Notes under the pieces: model-generated
Databases searched by the model: none
The model's input: the letters and a program-made list of their open reading frames with translations, nothing else
What the model was told of the DNA's origin: nothing
Program-made: the position numbers and the translations under genes
Assembly: GCA_007750655.1 (NCBI GenBank)
Contig: CP036290.1
Location: forward strand, 372,001-436,000
Direction: 5' to 3'
DNA: 64,000 nt
DNA from: Rohdeia mirabilis
Lineage (GTDB): Bacteria; Planctomycetota; UBA1135; GCA-002686595
Shown here: piece by piece, positions 52,878-61,813 of the stretch
How the letters are laid out: each line of letters begins with the position of its first letter
How positions within the stretch are numbered: the first letter of the stretch is position 1

Positions 52878-53906
52878 ATGCCGCTCCGCCTCCGCGCTCT
52901 CGCGCCGCTCGCGCTCGCCCTGTGCGCGGCCTGCTCCACGTCGCGCGACCCCGACCTCGACCTGGACGGCCCACTCGAGATGGTCTCGATCGCGATGGAC
53001 AACGACACGTTCACCGGATCGGACAACAACTACACGAACGGGATCGTGGTCGGGTGGCGCGGAGGTGAGCACCGCGCCTACACGGAGGACAGCCGCTACC
53101 GCCGTTGGATCGAGTTCTGGTCGTTCCTGCCGGCCATGGACGACACCACCTGCGACACCTACGCGGCCTGGTCGGTGGGGCACGAGCTGTACTCGCCCGA
53201 CGACATCACCGTCGCGGTCCCCGACGCGGACGACCAGCCCTACGCGGCCGTGTTCTTCGTCGACAGCACGCTGCTCGCGCGTTCCGACCGCGTGACGCAC
53301 TCGTGGAACCTGCGGCTCGGGCTCGTCGGCCCGAGCGCGCTGGGGGAGGAGCTCCAGAGCGGCGTCCACCAATTGATCGACGTCGAGGATCCCGCGGGTT
53401 GGGACACGCAGATCCCCGACGAGCCGGTCGTCAACGTGGACTACGCGGTCGCCTACGAGCTGCTCCACGCCGGCCGTCAGGGGGCGATCGAGGCGCGCTT
53501 CGTCCCGCTCGCCGGCGCGGGCGTGGGCACCTACTTCACCGGCGCGGCGGGCGCGATGTACGGCGAGGTCGGGTGGAACCTGCCCGACTCCGTCAGCCTC
53601 GTGTCCCTGCGGCGCGGCGTCGATCCCGCGCTCGAGTTGGTCTCGCCCCGCGGCGGCTGGTCGGTCAGCCTGTTCGCCGGCGGCGGTGGCTTCGCCGTCG
53701 CGAACTACCTCCCGCTGGACGGCAACGCGTTCCGCAGCGGACCGTCCGTCAAGTCCGAGCCCTTCGTGGCGTTCGCGTCCGTCGGCGTCGCGCTGCGCTA
53801 CGACCGCTGGCGCCTCGGGTACCGGCAGACGCTGTTCACGGATACGTTCCAGACCCAGCGCGAGGCCGTGGACTACGGGACGCTGTCGCTCAGCTACTCG
53901 TACTGA
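52878..53906 (+). CDS. lpxR: LpxR-like lipid A 3'-O-deacylase
   Basis: The 342-residue product has a signal peptide with a possible lipobox (LCAAC, Cys19) and the LpxR signature D-N-D-x-F-x-x-x-D-x-x-YTNG (41-55), whose Asn/Asp residues bind calcium and the substrate. The segment AWSVGHELYSPDD holds the Ser and catalytic His. The rest forms the amphipathic beta strands of a 12-stranded outer-membrane barrel, ending in an aromatic residue (SLSYSY) as outer-membrane proteins do. The enzyme removes the 3'-acyloxyacyl chain of lipid A, so the host has a lipid A-containing outer membrane. The preceding 199 bp hold no gene. Confidence 0.9.
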   Translation: MPLRLRALAPLALALCAACSTSRDPDLDLDGPLEMVSIAMDNDTFTGSDNNYTNGIVVGWRGGEHRAYTEDSRYRRWIEFWSFLPAMDDTTCDTYAAWSVGHELYSPDDITVAVPDADDQPYAAVFFVDSTLLARSDRVTHSWNLRLGLVGPSALGEELQSGVHQLIDVEDPAGWDTQIPDEPVVNVDYAVAYELLHAGRQGAIEARFVPLAGAGVGTYFTGAAGAMYGEVGWNLPDSVSLVSLRRGVDPALELVSPRGGWSVSLFAGGGGFAVANYLPLDGNAFRSGPSVKSEPFVAFASVGVALRYDRWRLGYRQTLFTDTFQTQREAVDYGTLSLSYSY

Positions 53907-53970
53907 CCTCGATCCGGTCCCCGGCCCGTTCGACGCCCCACGGCCGCGCGGCGCGCACTAGGCTCGGGCG

Positions 53971-56433
53971 ATGCGCCCCTCCACCCTCTCGCTGTTGCTG
54001 GCGGTTGCCGCGGTCCACTGCGCCCCGAGCGCACCGGGCCAGAGCAGCCCGACCGGCGACCAGATCTTCGTCGACCAGTCGTTCTCCTTCACCGCGCCGT
54101 CGTTCGGGTCCCTGCCCAACGGGGCGGCCCACGCGCACGACACGATCGTGAGCCACGCCGGCTGGCAGTACGTGGCCTACTGGGACGCGCAGCGGCGGCT
54201 CGCGGTGGCGCGGCGCGACCTCGGGGGCGCGGTGGACGCCGGCGCGTGGCAGATCCTCGCGTTCGACGACTACGCGATCCCCGGCGAGGACGCGCACAAC
54301 ACCGTGAACGTCGGAATCTGTCCGGGCGACGGCACGCTGCACCTGGCGTTCGACCACCACGGCGACGACCTCAACTACCGCCGGTCGGTCCCGGGGCTCG
54401 CCACCGACCCGGTGAACGCGGACTGGAGCGCGACGGGCTTCGGGCCGATCCTCGACGCTCTCGATCCGTCGCTCGGCACGATGACGAAGGTCACGTACCC
54501 GCGCTTCGTCCCGACGCCGACCGGTGACCTGCACCTGGTCTACCGCGAGTTCTCGAGCGGGGACGGCCGCGCCCGGATGGCGGACTACGACAGCGCCACC
54601 GGCACGTGGTCGAACGACCGCGTGTTCATCGAACGCACCGGCCCGCACAGCGATCCGCTCGGTGGCGCGTCCTCGTCGCGCAACCCGTACTTCAACCGCA
54701 TCGACTACGACGACCGGGGCACGCTGCACGCGACCTGGACGTGGAGGGAGAAGGCGCCGATCCGCTACAACCGCGACATCTGCTACGCGTACTCCGAGGA
54801 CGGCGGCGTGCGCTGGTTCAACGGCGCGCACCAACTCGTCGCGGACACAGGTCTGGGCCAGGTGATCGACGCCGCGACGCCCGGGATCGTCGGTGTCGAA
54901 CTCGGCGCCGAGTGGGGCCTGATGAACGACCAGGGGCACGTCGTGGACGCCCGCGGCAACGTGCACGTGGTCATGTACCACAAGGACACGCCCGCCACGG
55001 TCGTCAGCTACGGCAGCGTCTGGAACAGCCACTACCGTCACTACTGGCTCGCGGCCGACGGCGAGTGGCGGACGTCGGCGCTCACGACCATGGGCAACCG
55101 ACCCAAGCTGTTCACGGGTCCGAACGGCACGCTCGTGCTCGCCTACGTGGCCGCGGGCGACATGCGCGTCGACGTGGCGTCCGAGGGCGCCGATTTCCTG
55201 GACTGGTCCACGGCGTACTCGGGCGCGACGGTCTACGGCAGCTCGTTCCAGGGCGACCTCGTGCGCTTCGTCCGTGAGTCGGTGCTCGACGGCTTCTTCC
55301 AGGAGCGCGTCCTGACGCTCGGGGACACGTCGCCCCTGTACGTCGAGAGCGTCGACCTCTCGGGCGTCCTCGCCGCGCGGCCGAGCGACGAACCAGTCGT
55401 CTCGCGCACCCGCATCGAGACCGAGCGCGACACCTGGGTCGCCGAAGGTTCGTCGGTCCTCACGGCCGCACCCGACGCCACGACCCTGTCCGTCCGGGCC
55501 AGCGGCGGCGGCCTCGGCACCCAACTCGCGTTCGTGCGCTTCCACCTCGCCGAGCTGCAGGGTCGCGGCGCGCTCGAGCGGGTCGTGCTGCGCCTGGCCC
55601 TGGCGGACGTCGGCGCGGAGTTCGGCGCGGCGGATCTCGGCGTCACGCGCTGCGCCCAGGACGTCTGGGCGGAGACCGGACTTGCCTGGGACGATCGGCC
55701 GTTGCCGGTCGGCCCGACCTTCAGCGGCCGACGCATCGTGCGCGGCACCGCGGGTCTGGTCGAGATCGACGTCACCGAGGCGATCGCTGCCGAGCTCGCG
55801 AACGGCGGCGAGCGGATCACCTTCGAGCTGTCCGGTCTCGTGCGCGGTCCCGGCGAGCACGTGCACCTCGCCGCTCGCGAACACCCGACGCTGCCCGCCG
55901 CGGTCCTCGTCGCCGACCAGAACACGGCGCTCGCGCCCGTCGCCGACACCTACGTGCGCAGTGGCGTCCACGCTCTCACGAGCTACGGCGACGAGCCGCG
56001 CCTGATCGTCAAGTCGGACGGCAACGCCGACTTCGACCGCGTCGCATACCTGAAGTTCGAGGTCGGTGCCCTGCGCGGCACCGGCGCCATCGAGCGCGTC
56101 TTCCTGGAAGCCCACTCACCGGTCGGCGGCTCGCTCGCGCGCACGACGCCCTACGCCGCGCACGCGGTGCAGGACGACGGCTGGAACGAGGCGACGGCGA
56201 CCTGGGCGAGCGCGCCGGCGCTGGGCGAGCGCCTCGACGCGCACTTCGGTCGCGACGCGCTGCGCTGGGACGTGACCGCGGCCGTGCTCGACGCCCTCGA
56301 CGGCGACGGGACGGTGTCGATCGGGCTGCAGAGCGAGCGCGAGGAGTCCACGCGCATCCTGCACCTGTACTCGCGCGAGTCCGGCGATCCCGATCGCGCG
56401 CCGCGCCTCGTCGTGAGGTACGCGGCGCGGTGA
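53971..56433 (+). CDS. Secreted BNR-4/polysaccharide-lyase-like propeller with two DNRLRE-type domains
   Basis: The 820-residue protein has a signal peptide (MRPSTLSLLLAVAAVHCAPS). Residues ~35-470 form a seven-bladed BNR_4 propeller whose segment HNTVNVGICPGDGTLHLAFD and following DHHGDDLNYRRS match ulvan lyases of PL24/PL25. Tyr, His and Arg residues in that segment are the likely catalytic set. Two successive DNRLRE/CBM96-like domains follow, marked by ETERDTWVAEGSS and VADTYVRSGVH, each ending in a V-D-V-T or W-D-V-T strand. It is probably an extracellular algal-polysaccharide enzyme or binder. Substrate (ulvan or related uronic-acid polymer) is inferred. Confidence 0.8.
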   Translation: MRPSTLSLLLAVAAVHCAPSAPGQSSPTGDQIFVDQSFSFTAPSFGSLPNGAAHAHDTIVSHAGWQYVAYWDAQRRLAVARRDLGGAVDAGAWQILAFDDYAIPGEDAHNTVNVGICPGDGTLHLAFDHHGDDLNYRRSVPGLATDPVNADWSATGFGPILDALDPSLGTMTKVTYPRFVPTPTGDLHLVYREFSSGDGRARMADYDSATGTWSNDRVFIERTGPHSDPLGGASSSRNPYFNRIDYDDRGTLHATWTWREKAPIRYNRDICYAYSEDGGVRWFNGAHQLVADTGLGQVIDAATPGIVGVELGAEWGLMNDQGHVVDARGNVHVVMYHKDTPATVVSYGSVWNSHYRHYWLAADGEWRTSALTTMGNRPKLFTGPNGTLVLAYVAAGDMRVDVASEGADFLDWSTAYSGATVYGSSFQGDLVRFVRESVLDGFFQERVLTLGDTSPLYVESVDLSGVLAARPSDEPVVSRTRIETERDTWVAEGSSVLTAAPDATTLSVRASGGGLGTQLAFVRFHLAELQGRGALERVVLRLALADVGAEFGAADLGVTRCAQDVWAETGLAWDDRPLPVGPTFSGRRIVRGTAGLVEIDVTEAIAAELANGGERITFELSGLVRGPGEHVHLAAREHPTLPAAVLVADQNTALAPVADTYVRSGVHALTSYGDEPRLIVKSDGNADFDRVAYLKFEVGALRGTGAIERVFLEAHSPVGGSLARTTPYAAHAVQDDGWNEATATWASAPALGERLDAHFGRDALRWDVTAAVLDALDGDGTVSIGLQSEREESTRILHLYSRESGDPDRAPRLVVRYAAR

Positions 56434-56481
56434 ACGCCCGGCTCGAGGCACGTCCGATCGCGCCAAGCCCGTTGAATCTGC

Positions 56482-56511
56482 CGTTCGCGCCACGTTCGCG
56501 CCACGTTCGCG
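56482..56511. repeat. Short tandem repeat (11-bp unit)
   Basis: CGTTCGCGCCA occurs 2.7 times in tandem in the 168-bp gap before the FG-GAP gene. The gap is otherwise empty apart from the promoter region of that gene. Confidence 0.5.
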
Positions 56512-56601
56512 GGCCTCGGGCCGGTGCGCCTCGAGCACCCACCGTAGAGTAGGGTGAGGCGGATCCGCTTCCGGACGCGCCCGCTCGCACCCCCGATCTC
56601 C

Positions 56602-58221
56602 ATGCACGCGCACCTTCGACTCGTCATCGGCCGGTCACTCCTCGCAGTGGCCAGCGCCCTCTTCGCGGCACCCGCTGCTGCCCAGTACGCGACCGAGGAC
56701 GACCTGCTCTTCCGGCCCGAGTTCGGCGCCATCCAGACCCGATCGATCGACTCCGACGGCACGACCGTCGTCGTCACGACGGCTCAAGGCGGACCGGGCG
56801 TTCGAGTCCTCGTCGCAGAACGGAACGCCGAAGGCGATTGGGTGCCCGACGCCGTGCAGCCCGAGTTCGTGCCCCAGCAGTCCGTTACGGGTTCGAACGG
56901 GCAGGGAATCTGTATCGCGATCGATGGCGACACCATCGCTCTCGGCGTGCCCTACGACAGCACGGCGGGGCAGTACACCGGCAAGGTGATGGTCTACGAA
57001 CGAGGTCAGAGCGGCCTCTGGACGCTCGCGACCCAGTTCGTCTCTCCGGACGCGCAGGTCGACGGCTTGTTCGGCTACGAGGTGGACCTGCGCGGCGATC
57101 GTCTCGCCGTCGGTGCGATCGACGAGGACGGCGGGACCGGAATCGCCGGAGGCGCTGTCCACCTCTTCGAACGCTCCGAGGGAACCTGGACCCCGGTCGC
57201 GACGCTGACCGCGACCGCCCCGAGCGAAGGCGACGAGTTCGGACGCCGGTTCGAGTTGGGCGACGACCGCATCGCCGTGGCCGCGCCCGAGGAGTACGTC
57301 GAGTCCGATCGAGACGGAGCGGTGTACGTGTTCGACCGCCAGACCGACGGCACCTGGCTCGGAACGGCGCGGCTCGATCCGACCGCGGCTCCCGGTGACG
57401 GCGACCGGTTCGCGCGGAGCGTCGCGCTCGACGGGGATCGGATCGCCGTCGGCAGCTTCCGCGCCGCCCCCGTCGGAGCGCCGGATCCGATCGGTCGTGC
57501 GCTCGTCTTCGAACTCGTCGAGGGCGTCTGGGAACTGGAAGCGCTCGTGGAGCCGAGCGTTCCCAACGGGCTCGGTGGCTTCGGGAGCGCCGTGGACATC
57601 GAAGGCGACCGGCTGGCGGTCGGCGACTACCGCGACGTGCTCGAGTTCGGCACCCGGGGCTCGGTCCACGTCTTCGAACGGGCGCCCGACGGTGTCTGGG
57701 TGGACCAGTTCCGTGGCGCGTCCGACACGGTGGGCCTGGCGCTGTCCAACGACCGGCACCACGTCGTCCTCACCGGCGACACGATCTTGATGGGGGATCG
57801 CGGGCCGACCGGCGTCTTCCGCCTGCGCCATCTCCAGCGGGGCCGGACGGCACTCGAGGCCGGGACCTGGGGAGCCCAGAAGCTCTTCTTGCGCGCACGC
57901 CCCGAGCACGCCTTCGACCTCTTCATCCTCCTGGGGAGTGCGAGCGGCACCGGGCCCACGTCGGTGCCGGGTCTCCCCACCGATCTGCCGTTGGCCAACG
58001 ACGGGTACACCCGCGCGATCATCGACACGTGCGGAGGACCGTTGCGTCCTTGGCTCGGAGTCCTCGACGCGTACGGTCGCGCGGATTCGCGAGTCGTGCT
58101 GCCTCCGCTCGACCCGTCCTTCGTCGGCCTGACGTTGCACCACGCGTTCATCGCCCTCGAGTTCGAGCCGATCGCCCAGCCGACGCTCGTCTCGAACTCC
58201 GTCCCGCTCACCATCATCTGA
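56602..58221 (+). CDS. Secreted FG-GAP repeat protein (integrin-alpha-like propeller)
   Basis: The 539-residue protein has a signal peptide (MHAHLRLVIGRSLLAVASAL, cleavage near AAAQ). Seven FG-GAP-type repeats follow with D-G-D-x-I/L-A-V/L-G motifs (AIDGDTIALGVPYDS, DLRGDRLAVGAIDEDG, ALDGDRIAVGSFRAA, DIEGDRLAVGDYRD), giving a beta-propeller that binds calcium or another protein. The last ~100 residues form a compact C-terminal beta domain ending LVSNSVPLTII. It is unlike the tandem FG-GAP pair at 30-36 kb, because the repeats are of the serine/threonine-rich WD-like FG-GAP kind. It is convergent with the AbgT gene. Confidence 0.82.
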   Translation: MHAHLRLVIGRSLLAVASALFAAPAAAQYATEDDLLFRPEFGAIQTRSIDSDGTTVVVTTAQGGPGVRVLVAERNAEGDWVPDAVQPEFVPQQSVTGSNGQGICIAIDGDTIALGVPYDSTAGQYTGKVMVYERGQSGLWTLATQFVSPDAQVDGLFGYEVDLRGDRLAVGAIDEDGGTGIAGGAVHLFERSEGTWTPVATLTATAPSEGDEFGRRFELGDDRIAVAAPEEYVESDRDGAVYVFDRQTDGTWLGTARLDPTAAPGDGDRFARSVALDGDRIAVGSFRAAPVGAPDPIGRALVFELVEGVWELEALVEPSVPNGLGGFGSAVDIEGDRLAVGDYRDVLEFGTRGSVHVFERAPDGVWVDQFRGASDTVGLALSNDRHHVVLTGDTILMGDRGPTGVFRLRHLQRGRTALEAGTWGAQKLFLRARPEHAFDLFILLGSASGTGPTSVPGLPTDLPLANDGYTRAIIDTCGGPLRPWLGVLDAYGRADSRVVLPPLDPSFVGLTLHHAFIALEFEPIAQPTLVSNSVPLTII

Positions 58222-58260
58222 TCCGGCCGTTGGCGGTTCGCGACCTGGGCGCTCCCCGAA

Positions 58261-59886
58261 CTAACCCTGCGAGCGCAACTCGTACACGAGCCCGCCGTCG
58301 ATGCCGAGCGGCAGGCCGAGCACGATCCAGATCGCGAGCAGCGCGCACCAGGCGATCAACAGCGCGACCGAGTAGGGCAGCATCAACGCGATCAGCGAGC
58401 CCATGCCCGACTTCTTCGCGAACTGCTGCATGTAGACCAGCACGATGATCAGGTAGCTGTTCAGCGGCGTGATGCAGTTCGAGACCGAGTCGCCGATGCG
58501 GTAGGCGGACTGGGTCAGCTCCGGGCTGATGCCGACGGTCATGAACATCGGCACGAAGACCACCGACAGCATCGCCCACTTCGCGGACATCGAGCCGACG
58601 AAGAGGTTGAGGAAGGCGATCAGGACGATGAACGCGATCATCATCGCGGACGACGACAGCCCGAGGTCGCGCAGGAAGGCGCCGCCGTCGATCGCGACCA
58701 TCTTGCCCAGCTCGGACTTGCCGAAGGCCGCGACGAAGATCGACGCGAAGAAGGCCAGCACGATGTAGTTGCCGAGTACCTCCATGTACTCGGTCATCAT
58801 CCGCACCACGTCGCGGTCGGAGCGGATCGACTTGGTGACGTAGCCGAACACCAGGCCGGGCACGAGGAACAGGATCAGCAGCAGCGGGACGAGGTTGCGG
58901 ATCCAGGTGGGGAACGGCACCTGGCCCTCGCCGGTTCCGATCGAACCCTCGGGGTCGTACAGGAACCCCCAGGGCGCGAAGTACATCACGAAGAGGAAGC
59001 CGAGCGTGACCAGCGACGCTACGAGCGCGGCGACGAGGCCCGACTTCTCGGCCGGCTCGAGCTGCATCGACAGGGCCTGCTCGCCGTCGGGCACGCCCGG
59101 GCCGCCCTCCTCGGGCGACTTCGTGGCGAGGCGCGGCTCGACGATCCAGACCGTCACCAGCCACCCGACCGCCGTGACGAGCGCGGTGGACGCGATCATG
59201 AACCACCAGTTGCAGGCCGGGTTCACGACGTAGTCGGAGTCGAGCATCCGCGCGCCCTCCTGCGTCATGCCGGCCAGCATCGGGTCGAGGCCGGTGATGA
59301 AGAGGTTCGCGTTGAAGCCCGACGCGACGCCCGCGAAGACCGCGGCGAGGCCGACCAGCGGCGACCGACCGACCGCGCGGTACACGGCCGCGGCCAGCGG
59401 CGGCAGGACGATGTAGCCCGCGTCCACCGCCATCGAGCTCATCACGCCCGCGAAGAAGGTGGCGGGCGTCAACAGGCTCGCGGGTACGACCAGCAGGATC
59501 AGCTTGAGCGCCGCCGCGATCAGTCCGCTCTTCTCCGCGATCGCGATGCCGATGGCCGCGACGAGCACGAGGCCCAGCGGCGCGAAGCCCGTGAAGATCG
59601 TGATCAGGTTGTCGAGCAGCCAGCGGAAGCCGTCCTGCGACGCCAGGTTCCAGGCCTCCGCGGAGAAGACCCTCGGCTCGGTGCCCTCCTTGCCCGCAAT
59701 CTCGAGTCGGGCCTCGTAGCCCGTTCCCGACATGATCCACGACGCCACGAACACGATCACCGTGCCGATCACGAAGAGCGTCATCGGGTCCGGCAGGGCG
59801 TTGCCGACGCGCTCGATGCGGTCGAGGAGGGTCTTCTTCGATCCGGCTGCGTTCGGGCTCGTCGCGGGGTCGTTTCCGGTGCTCAT
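58261..59886 (-). CDS. AbgT family transporter
   Basis: The 541-residue protein has about 11-12 hydrophobic segments in the typical AbgT order, beginning NALPDPMTLFVIGTVIVFVA and including the inverted hairpin element VPASLLTPATFFAGVMSSMA-VDAGYIVLPPLAA. A conserved DP motif follows (GLDPMLAG) and GNYIVLAFFASIF near the C-terminal half. AbgT members export or import p-aminobenzoyl-glutamate and confer sulfonamide resistance in some bacteria, coupled to ion gradients. Full length is normal for the family (500-540). The start at ATG 59886 gives a short hydrophilic leader of about 20 residues. Confidence 0.92.
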   Translation of the reverse strand: MSTGNDPATSPNAAGSKKTLLDRIERVGNALPDPMTLFVIGTVIVFVASWIMSGTGYEARLEIAGKEGTEPRVFSAEAWNLASQDGFRWLLDNLITIFTGFAPLGLVLVAAIGIAIAEKSGLIAAALKLILLVVPASLLTPATFFAGVMSSMAVDAGYIVLPPLAAAVYRAVGRSPLVGLAAVFAGVASGFNANLFITGLDPMLAGMTQEGARMLDSDYVVNPACNWWFMIASTALVTAVGWLVTVWIVEPRLATKSPEEGGPGVPDGEQALSMQLEPAEKSGLVAALVASLVTLGFLFVMYFAPWGFLYDPEGSIGTGEGQVPFPTWIRNLVPLLLILFLVPGLVFGYVTKSIRSDRDVVRMMTEYMEVLGNYIVLAFFASIFVAAFGKSELGKMVAIDGGAFLRDLGLSSSAMMIAFIVLIAFLNLFVGSMSAKWAMLSVVFVPMFMTVGISPELTQSAYRIGDSVSNCITPLNSYLIIVLVYMQQFAKKSGMGSLIALMLPYSVALLIAWCALLAIWIVLGLPLGIDGGLVYELRSQG

Positions 59887-59913
59887 CGGCGCACGGTAGC
59901 GATCCCAGCTCCC

Positions 59914-60000
59914 TCACGAGAAGTCTTCCTTGCGCAGGTCGTAGCGGCGCAGCTTCTCGTAGAGCGTGCGCGGATCGATCGCGGCGCGTCCGTCGCGCCC
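59914..60000 (-). pseudogene. C-terminal remnant of an NtrC-type (sigma-54) regulator
   Basis: Minus-strand translation ending at the TGA of 59914-59916 gives RAAIDPRTLYEKLRRYDLRK plus EDFS. This is the Fis-type DNA-binding helix-turn-helix end of sigma-54 response regulators, without the receiver, AAA+ or linker parts. The sequence before it is not protein-like. The rest of the 295-bp gap carries, on the plus strand, an open C-terminal-like fragment (60036-60169, ending RVEDARLVHLY) that I do not recognise. The region looks like a rearrangement scar joining two gene ends. Confidence 0.5.
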
Positions 60001-60181
60001 CAACGACGAGCCGGCCCGCCCCGACACGCTCCCGTTCACGGCCGGGCCCGACGTCCGCGCGCCTCACCCGGACTCGCTGCTGCTGTCCACCCTCGACGTC
60101 GGCCACCTCGAGGTCGCCGATCCGGCCGGTGACCGGGTCGAGGACGCGCGCCTCGTCCACCTGTACTGATGCGCGGCGCCG

Positions 60182-61540
60182 TCAGCCGTCGGAACGGCGC
60201 TTGGCGCTGCGACCGAGCGCGACCGCCCCGACGCCCCAGAGCGCGAGCGCGGGCAGTGCCATCGCCAGCACGTTCGCGAGCGCGTGGCCGGCGCCCATCA
60301 ACAACTCGAAGACGCGCGCCCACAGGACGTCGCCGCCGCGGTACACGGCCGTGTCCATGAAGTTCTTCGACTTGAAGCGCTCGTCGCGCGACACGAGCGT
60401 GAAGAGCGTCTCGCGCGCCGGTTTCGCCAGGGCGTAGCGGGCGACGCGCTGGGCGACGAGAGCCATGGCGAGCAGGCTCAGGTTCGCGGTCGCGACCTCG
60501 CCCAATAGATTCGCGTCGGCGCCGTCGAAGGCCGTCCACACCGCGCCGACGCAGATCAGCGCGACGAGCGGCAACCCAGCCAGAGTCAGACCGAGACCGA
60601 TGCGACGCATGAGGAATGCGACCACGCCGCCCTGCAGCGCGAGCGTGATCCATCCCGTCCACACGTCGAGGTTCGCCAGGAACTCGGTGCGCTCGCTGCG
60701 ATCGTCGAACGCGGCTCCGACCAGATCGGACTGCACGTAGTAGAAGACCGTCGAGGACATCGTCATCAGCAGCAGGAAGCCGCTGATCGCCATCAGGTAG
60801 GGCGAGTTGACGACCGCGGTGAAGCCCGAGAGGAAGGTGCCGCCGATGCGTTCGTCCTGGTTCTTTCGCGCTGCGGCGTTCGATCCGCCGGCGTCCGGGA
60901 CGGGTGCACCGAACGCGTGGTCGATCCACCACAGGACGAAGGCAGCCGCCACCAGCAGCGCGACCACGACGACGAGGATGACGCTCGCGCGCACATCGTC
61001 GGACGAGAGCTCGCGCGTCACCGTCGAGCCGAGGATCTGACCCGCCGTGCCCGCCGCCGCCACCAGTCCGAAGATCCGCTTCGCGCGGTCCATCGAGCAC
61101 AGGTCGCTCGCGAAGCTCCAGAACGAGCTGATCACGAACATGACGAAGACGCTGGCCCAGACGTAGAAGACGCGGTCGGCCCACAGGCGCGTCTCACCGC
61201 TCGTGCGCTCGAACGCGATCGCGAAACCGACCGCGCACAGAGCGAAGAACCCGAGTACCGAGGACAGCAGCCGCCGCCGCGAGCTCGAGCTGACGAACGC
61301 GGCGTAGATCGGCGCCAGGGCCAGGTTCACGAAGAAGACGGCCGTCCACAGATCTCCGATCGAGATGTCGCTCTCGACCGCGCGCAGGTTCGCCGCGACC
61401 TCGTCCCGCACCGGCCGCATCGCGTAGTAGCCGCCGAGCAGCAGGAAGTGCGCGAGCGCGAGCCACAGACCCAGCGTTCGTTCACTCGGCGTGGGGTTCG
61501 CGGCGGGGGTGCGGGGCGCGAGCGGTGTGAGTGAGGTCAA
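60182..61540 (-). CDS. NTT/MFS-type nucleotide or NTP/NDP exchange transporter-like membrane protein
   Basis: The 452-residue product has about 12 membrane helices. The first are LGLWLALAHFLLLGGYYA and LWTAVFFVNLALAPIYAAFV, with the loop MRPVRDEVAANLRAVESDIS conserved in the bacterial NTP/NDP exchanger-like branch. A long middle cytoplasmic loop (GAPVPDAGGSNAAARKNQDE) divides two six-helix halves. The late loop ...YRGGDVLWARVFELLMGAG is also typical. The plus-strand epimerase starts 273 bp away, and the start here is uncertain: TTG 61540 was chosen because the family begins shortly before LGLWLAL, while the frame is open for 1.5 kb further without protein-like sequence. Confidence 0.78.
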   Translation of the reverse strand: MTSLTPLAPRTPAANPTPSERTLGLWLALAHFLLLGGYYAMRPVRDEVAANLRAVESDISIGDLWTAVFFVNLALAPIYAAFVSSSSRRRLLSSVLGFFALCAVGFAIAFERTSGETRLWADRVFYVWASVFVMFVISSFWSFASDLCSMDRAKRIFGLVAAAGTAGQILGSTVTRELSSDDVRASVILVVVVALLVAAAFVLWWIDHAFGAPVPDAGGSNAAARKNQDERIGGTFLSGFTAVVNSPYLMAISGFLLLMTMSSTVFYYVQSDLVGAAFDDRSERTEFLANLDVWTGWITLALQGGVVAFLMRRIGLGLTLAGLPLVALICVGAVWTAFDGADANLLGEVATANLSLLAMALVAQRVARYALAKPARETLFTLVSRDERFKSKNFMDTAVYRGGDVLWARVFELLMGAGHALANVLAMALPALALWGVGAVALGRSAKRRSDG

Positions 61541-61813
61541 GGTCGGCGCGGTGGATGGAGTCGCTCGGGTGAGGAGAGCCGTGGAATTCGCGCATGGAAC
61601 TCGGCGTGCCGCGCACTCAGAGCGCGTTCGACCACTCACGGTGGCGGCGTCCTCGCGCGCATCATGGCGCGCCGACGCTACGAAGTCGCAGGATCTTCGG
61701 CGCCCGTCCGTCCACCTCGGTCTCTCGCTCCCCCCCCTCCGGCCCGCGGCCACTTCGCCGCTCCCACGTTCCCTCCCCGTCGGTTCCCCACGCCGACCCG
61801 TCCCACCTCCTCC

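Noticed and set aside
53890..56115. A 741-codon minus-strand frame over the lyase-like gene
   Set aside because: Antisense of a strongly supported protein; no protein character.
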